DNA of 64,000 nucleotides, taken from positions 1 to 64,000 of the forward strand of contig NZ_JABJRC010000009.1 of assembly GCF_013131805.1 (NCBI RefSeq). The letters run 5' to 3'. Origin of the DNA: Kribbella sandramycini (GTDB taxonomy: Bacteria > Actinomycetota > Actinomycetes > Propionibacteriales > Kribbellaceae). The notes under the pieces are model-generated. The model saw only the letters and a list, made by a program, of their open reading frames with translations, had not been told where the DNA came from and searched no databases. Positions 61,801 through 64,000 of the stretch are shown piece after piece; the stretch's first letter is position 1; every line of letters begins with the position of its first letter. The position numbers and the translations under genes were made by a program.

Positions 61801-62174
61801 TCGAGTTCACGTCCGCGCCCGGGGACGGCGAGAAGCGGATCCCGATGGTCGGCGTCGGCTACCGCCCGAAGGTCGACCAGCGCAACCGCGTCGACCGGAC
61901 GCCGGTCACCGTGCTGCCGGTCTTCCTGACCGCCTCCCGGGATGTCAACGGCGTCGAGCAGCCGCTACCGAAGATCAAGAAGGTCGAGGTTCAGGTGTCC
62001 GGGGACGGCGGGAAGACGTGGCGGGCGGCGAAGGTGAGCGGGAGCAAGGGTGAGTATCGGGCGGTGTTCGCGACGCCGAAGGGGGCGCAGGATATCTCGC
62101 TGAGGGTTCATGTGGCCGATGCCGAAGGCAACACTACGGATCAGACCACGATTGGCGCATATCCCTTGAAATGA
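58842..62174 (+). CDS. Secreted S8 (subtilisin) family peptidase, array member 3
   Basis: An 1110-residue paralogue. It has a signal peptide, QVTLITGDRV, LFDVNGLIAAQYDD, then the triad Asp (VAVLDTGIDKTHPD), His (GHGTHVAST) and Ser (LSGTSMATPHAAG), and oxyanion Asn in VIAAGNSGPTNG. The C-terminal half matches members 1 and 2 and ends YPLK. GGGAGGA precedes the GTG at 58842. The 74-bp gap to member 4 has no clear terminator, so those two may be cotranscribed. Confidence 0.92.
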   Translation: MPSTARSRQAGAVAVAALAILTAGLSAPAQAAPPKPPRAESPTKHQVTLITGDRVLLDDGGRGLAVVEPGPGRRQIAFNTYRVRERLYVVPSDVQPDVASGRLDQRLFDVNGLIAAQYDDKSSPSIPVIVTYAGRAKQRAVLPGAKVARQLPSVNGTALQVRKTDAGSFLAGVGKARSAGAVAKVWLDGKRKPSLDLSVPKIGAPEAWKAGFTGQGVKVAVLDTGIDKTHPDLATQVAGTQNFTDEPGADKVGHGTHVASTIAGTGAASGGKYKGVAPDAKLYDGKVCVVEGCPDSAILAGMEWAAKEVKADVVNLSLGGPDTPEIDPLEAAVNRLSAETGALFVIAAGNSGPTNGTVESPGSADAALTVGALDEFDQLAEFSSRGPRIGDAAVKPDLIAPGDGIIAAKAKDAIIGRPVGDQYLVLSGTSMATPHAAGAAALLRQQHPAWQSAELKSALTGTAKATDGQTAFQEGAGLVDVAKAIKQNVVTEPGALSFGTASWPHDDDQPVTKPLTYRNLGDQPVTLNLATDLKGPDGNPAPSSAIALSANQVSVPAGGTATVQVTSDTKHDGPDGLYSGRVTATAAGLTLTSPIGIDREVEKYVLTLRGVGPDGEPVAPRGMLYEIADDQLHFYGTGKSEVKLRLPKGEHILDNRLIVPDPNNPAKSSNYWTAQPSLQLTEDTTIVIDARAAKPLEVSVPNQEAELATAVLGYERPLPDYKLWAPAAILPGIDSFYTLHLGPELPTDQLFSFLSTQWAKPDASGGFDNSPFSYAQFHSDYGRFPTGVTRKLRQQDFATIEQQVNAVSDRTIWRSVNALTPGRLSLWTRAFSNSQPSSAKVFVEAKAAHWSTSIIEPMDLSQDPHGLPFGWHSWIDSPYKVYQPGKTYRERFNAAAFGTGPSEPMWSGDLMLLFLDPLVDADGNRGNMLVDSESGKLFRNGELVYEVDRFGFVVMDGLPKEPTRYVYETTQSRPSHSALSTRTDLRFEFTSAPGDGEKRIPMVGVGYRPKVDQRNRVDRTPVTVLPVFLTASRDVNGVEQPLPKIKKVEVQVSGDGGKTWRAAKVSGSKGEYRAVFATPKGAQDISLRVHVADAEGNTTDQTTIGAYPLK

Positions 62175-62248
62175 AGGGAAGTTGAGATCAACCTCTGTGT
62201 CCTTCGCGACGTCTGCCTGATCGACTTGTGCGTCGACTGGAAAGGTAG

Positions 62249-64000
62249 ATGAGGTTGAACAGAAAACGAGTTGCGTTGGCGGGCGCCGCGGTCGTGGGGA
62301 CCGCGGCGCTTGTCTCGACCGCGGCTTTGGCCGGCGGCGGTGCGCAGGCGGCCCAGCCGGCTGCCGCGGCCGCGAAGCCGGCGGTTGCGAAGCCGGAGCC
62401 GGCCAAGGTGGTCACGTTGATCACCGGTGACCGGGTCGTCGTCCGGCCGGGGCAGGCGCCAACGGTGACCGCGGGCAAGGGGCGGGCCGGGATGGTCTTC
62501 AAGACCAGCCGGGAGCGTGGCCGGCTGCGGGTGCTGCCGGTCGACGTGCTGGCCGCGGTCAAGTCGGGGCGCCTCGACCGCCGGTTCTTCGACGTCACCG
62601 GGCTGATCGAGATGGGGTACGACGACGCCCGGACGAAGGCGACGCCGGTGCTGTTGCCGGCGGCCGGCGTCCAGCTGCGCAGCACGTTGCCTGGGGCAAC
62701 GATGCCGCGGCCGATCGGGACCTCCGGGCTGGCCGCGGCGACGGTCGACAAAGCCGCCGGCGGCGCGTTCTTCGCCAGTCTGAGCCGGGGGCTGCGCAGC
62801 CGGTCGGCGGGCACGATCTGGCTGGACGCCAAACGCCGTACGCAACTCGACAAGAGCGTTCCGCAGATCGGCGCGCCGGCGGCCTGGAAGGCCGGGTTCA
62901 CCGGCAAGGGCGTGCCGGTGGCGGTGCTCGACAGCGGGATCGACGCCAACCACCCGGACTTCAAGGGCTTGGTTGTCGGCGGCAAGAACTTCACCAAGGA
63001 CCCGGCCGGCGACCAACTCGGTCACGGCACCCATGTCGCCTCGACGATCGCCGGCTCCGGCGCCGCGTCGAAGGGTAAGTACAAGGGCGTCGCACCTGGC
63101 GCGCGGTTGCTCGACGGCAAGATCTGCGACGGCGAGGGCAGCTGCCCCGACTCCGCCATCCTGGCCGGGATGGAGTGGGCCGCGGTCGAGCAGAAGGCCC
63201 GGGTGATCAACATGAGCCTCGGGATCTACGACGAGCCGGGGCTCGACCCGATCGAGGCCGCACTCGATCGGCTGACGGCGAAGACCGGCGCGTTGTTCGT
63301 GGTCGCCGCCGGTAACGAGGGCCCCGACGGCCAGACCGTTCGCTCGCCCGGTACGGCGGTGTCCGCGCTGACCGTCGGCGCGGTCGACAAGCAGGACGCG
63401 CTGGCCGATCTCAGCAGCCGCGGCCCCCTGCTCGAAGGCGTCGGGATCAAACCTGACGTGATGGGCCCCGGCGTCGACATCGTCGCGGCCCGGGCGAAGG
63501 GCACGAACGAAGGCGAGCCGGTCGGCGAGAACTACGTGATGGCCAGCGGCACGTCGATGGCGACGCCGCACGTGGCCGGGGCGGCCGCGATCCTGGCCCA
63601 GCAGCATCCGAAGTGGAAGGCGGCGGAGCTGAAGGCCGCGCTGATGAGCACCGGCAAGGTGATCAAGGCCGCCACCGTGTTCGAGCAGGGCGCCGGCCGG
63701 ATCGACGTCGCCCGCGCGATCACCGGCTCCGTCGTCTCGGTCCCCGGCAGCATCGACTTCGGCACGGCGCTCTGGCCGCACACCGACGACAAGCCGGTCG
63801 CCAAACAGCTCACCTATCGCAACCTCGGCGCGAAGGCGGTCACGCTGTCGCTGCAGGCCAGCTCGATCACCGGCAGCGCGGCGGGTCCGGAGAGCGCGTT
63901 CAAGCTCAGCGCCGCCAAGCTCACGGTCCCGGCCAACGGCACCGCGGCCGTGACGGTCACCTCCGACACGAACCACCGCGGGCCGGACGGCCTGTACTCC
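62249..64000 (+). CDS. Secreted S8 (subtilisin) family peptidase, array member 4 (partial, cut by window end)
   Basis: The first 584 codons of a fourth paralogue; the C-terminus is outside the window. It starts ATG (MRLNRKRVALAGAAVVGTAA), with signal peptide and an Ala/Pro-rich stretch, then KVVTLITGDRVVV and FFDVTGLIEMGYDD. The triad is Asp in VAVLDSGIDANHPD, His in GHGTHVAST and Ser in ASGTSMATPHVAG; oxyanion Asn is in VVAAGNEGPDG. AAAGG lies about 4 nt before the ATG. It is the most divergent of the four in the N-terminal region. Confidence 0.9.
   Translation, partial: MRLNRKRVALAGAAVVGTAALVSTAALAGGGAQAAQPAAAAAKPAVAKPEPAKVVTLITGDRVVVRPGQAPTVTAGKGRAGMVFKTSRERGRLRVLPVDVLAAVKSGRLDRRFFDVTGLIEMGYDDARTKATPVLLPAAGVQLRSTLPGATMPRPIGTSGLAAATVDKAAGGAFFASLSRGLRSRSAGTIWLDAKRRTQLDKSVPQIGAPAAWKAGFTGKGVPVAVLDSGIDANHPDFKGLVVGGKNFTKDPAGDQLGHGTHVASTIAGSGAASKGKYKGVAPGARLLDGKICDGEGSCPDSAILAGMEWAAVEQKARVINMSLGIYDEPGLDPIEAALDRLTAKTGALFVVAAGNEGPDGQTVRSPGTAVSALTVGAVDKQDALADLSSRGPLLEGVGIKPDVMGPGVDIVAARAKGTNEGEPVGENYVMASGTSMATPHVAGAAAILAQQHPKWKAAELKAALMSTGKVIKAATVFEQGAGRIDVARAITGSVVSVPGSIDFGTALWPHTDDKPVAKQLTYRNLGAKAVTLSLQASSITGSAAGPESAFKLSAAKLTVPANGTAAVTVTSDTNHRGPDGLYS

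Overview
The window is about 70% GC, dense with short intergenic gaps, many 4-bp stop/start overlaps and GTG or TTG starts. Together with an actinobacterial gene set (sucCD beside a DUF6350-type gene, purN, purH, folD and a DUF3017-type protein; paired ClpP subunits; PspC/kinase/regulator cluster; LanC-like protein; large secreted S8 peptidases), it points to a soil actinobacterium, most likely Kribbella or a close relative in the Propionibacteriales. That placement is inference from gene content and style, not from a marker search. I see no rRNA, tRNA, CRISPR array, prophage or insertion sequence.

Layout. 1-4.6 kb: a carbohydrate ABC importer (two permeases and a binding lipoprotein) and a secreted beta-propeller protein, each preceded by nearly the same 20-bp operator-like element. 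4.7-7.0 kb: a histidine-methyltransferase-family enzyme coupled to a small membrane protein, then a cold-shock gene whose 3' end has been tandemly copied (133-bp units). 7.1-11.5 kb: divergent PspC-domain membrane protein versus PspC-containing sensor kinase plus LuxR-type regulator. 11.5-11.9 kb: cysteine-free ribosomal proteins S18 and L32, divergent around a Zur-box-like palindrome. 12-19 kb: bleomycin hydrolase-type peptidase, hydrolases, PIG-L deacetylase, serine hydrolase, and two coupled ClpP subunits, one lacking the catalytic serine. 19-28 kb: PcrA/UvrD helicase, PaaX-like regulator, LanC-like protein with a small partner, M23 peptidase, lipase, free-standing B12-binding protein. 28-36.4 kb: a second sugar ABC importer, a TetR/MFS/P450 cluster and a GH13 glucosidase gene broken by a one-base deletion.

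36.6-45.5 kb is core metabolism: succinyl-CoA synthetase, purine synthesis (purN, purH), folD, with a HigBA-type toxin-antitoxin pair inserted between purH and the DUF3017-type gene. 45.6-51 kb: an ABC-F protein with a leader peptide and attenuator-like hairpin, a pirin, two tandem aminoglycoside-phosphotransferase-like genes directly behind a GH18 chitinase. 51-64 kb: an orphan solute-binding-domain protein lacking a signal peptide, then four tandem subtilisin-family peptidases of about 1100 residues, the last cut by the window end.

Many genes have a TANNNT hexamer 6-9 nt upstream of the start codon and no Shine-Dalgarno sequence, which implies frequent leaderless transcription; I used this to choose several starts.
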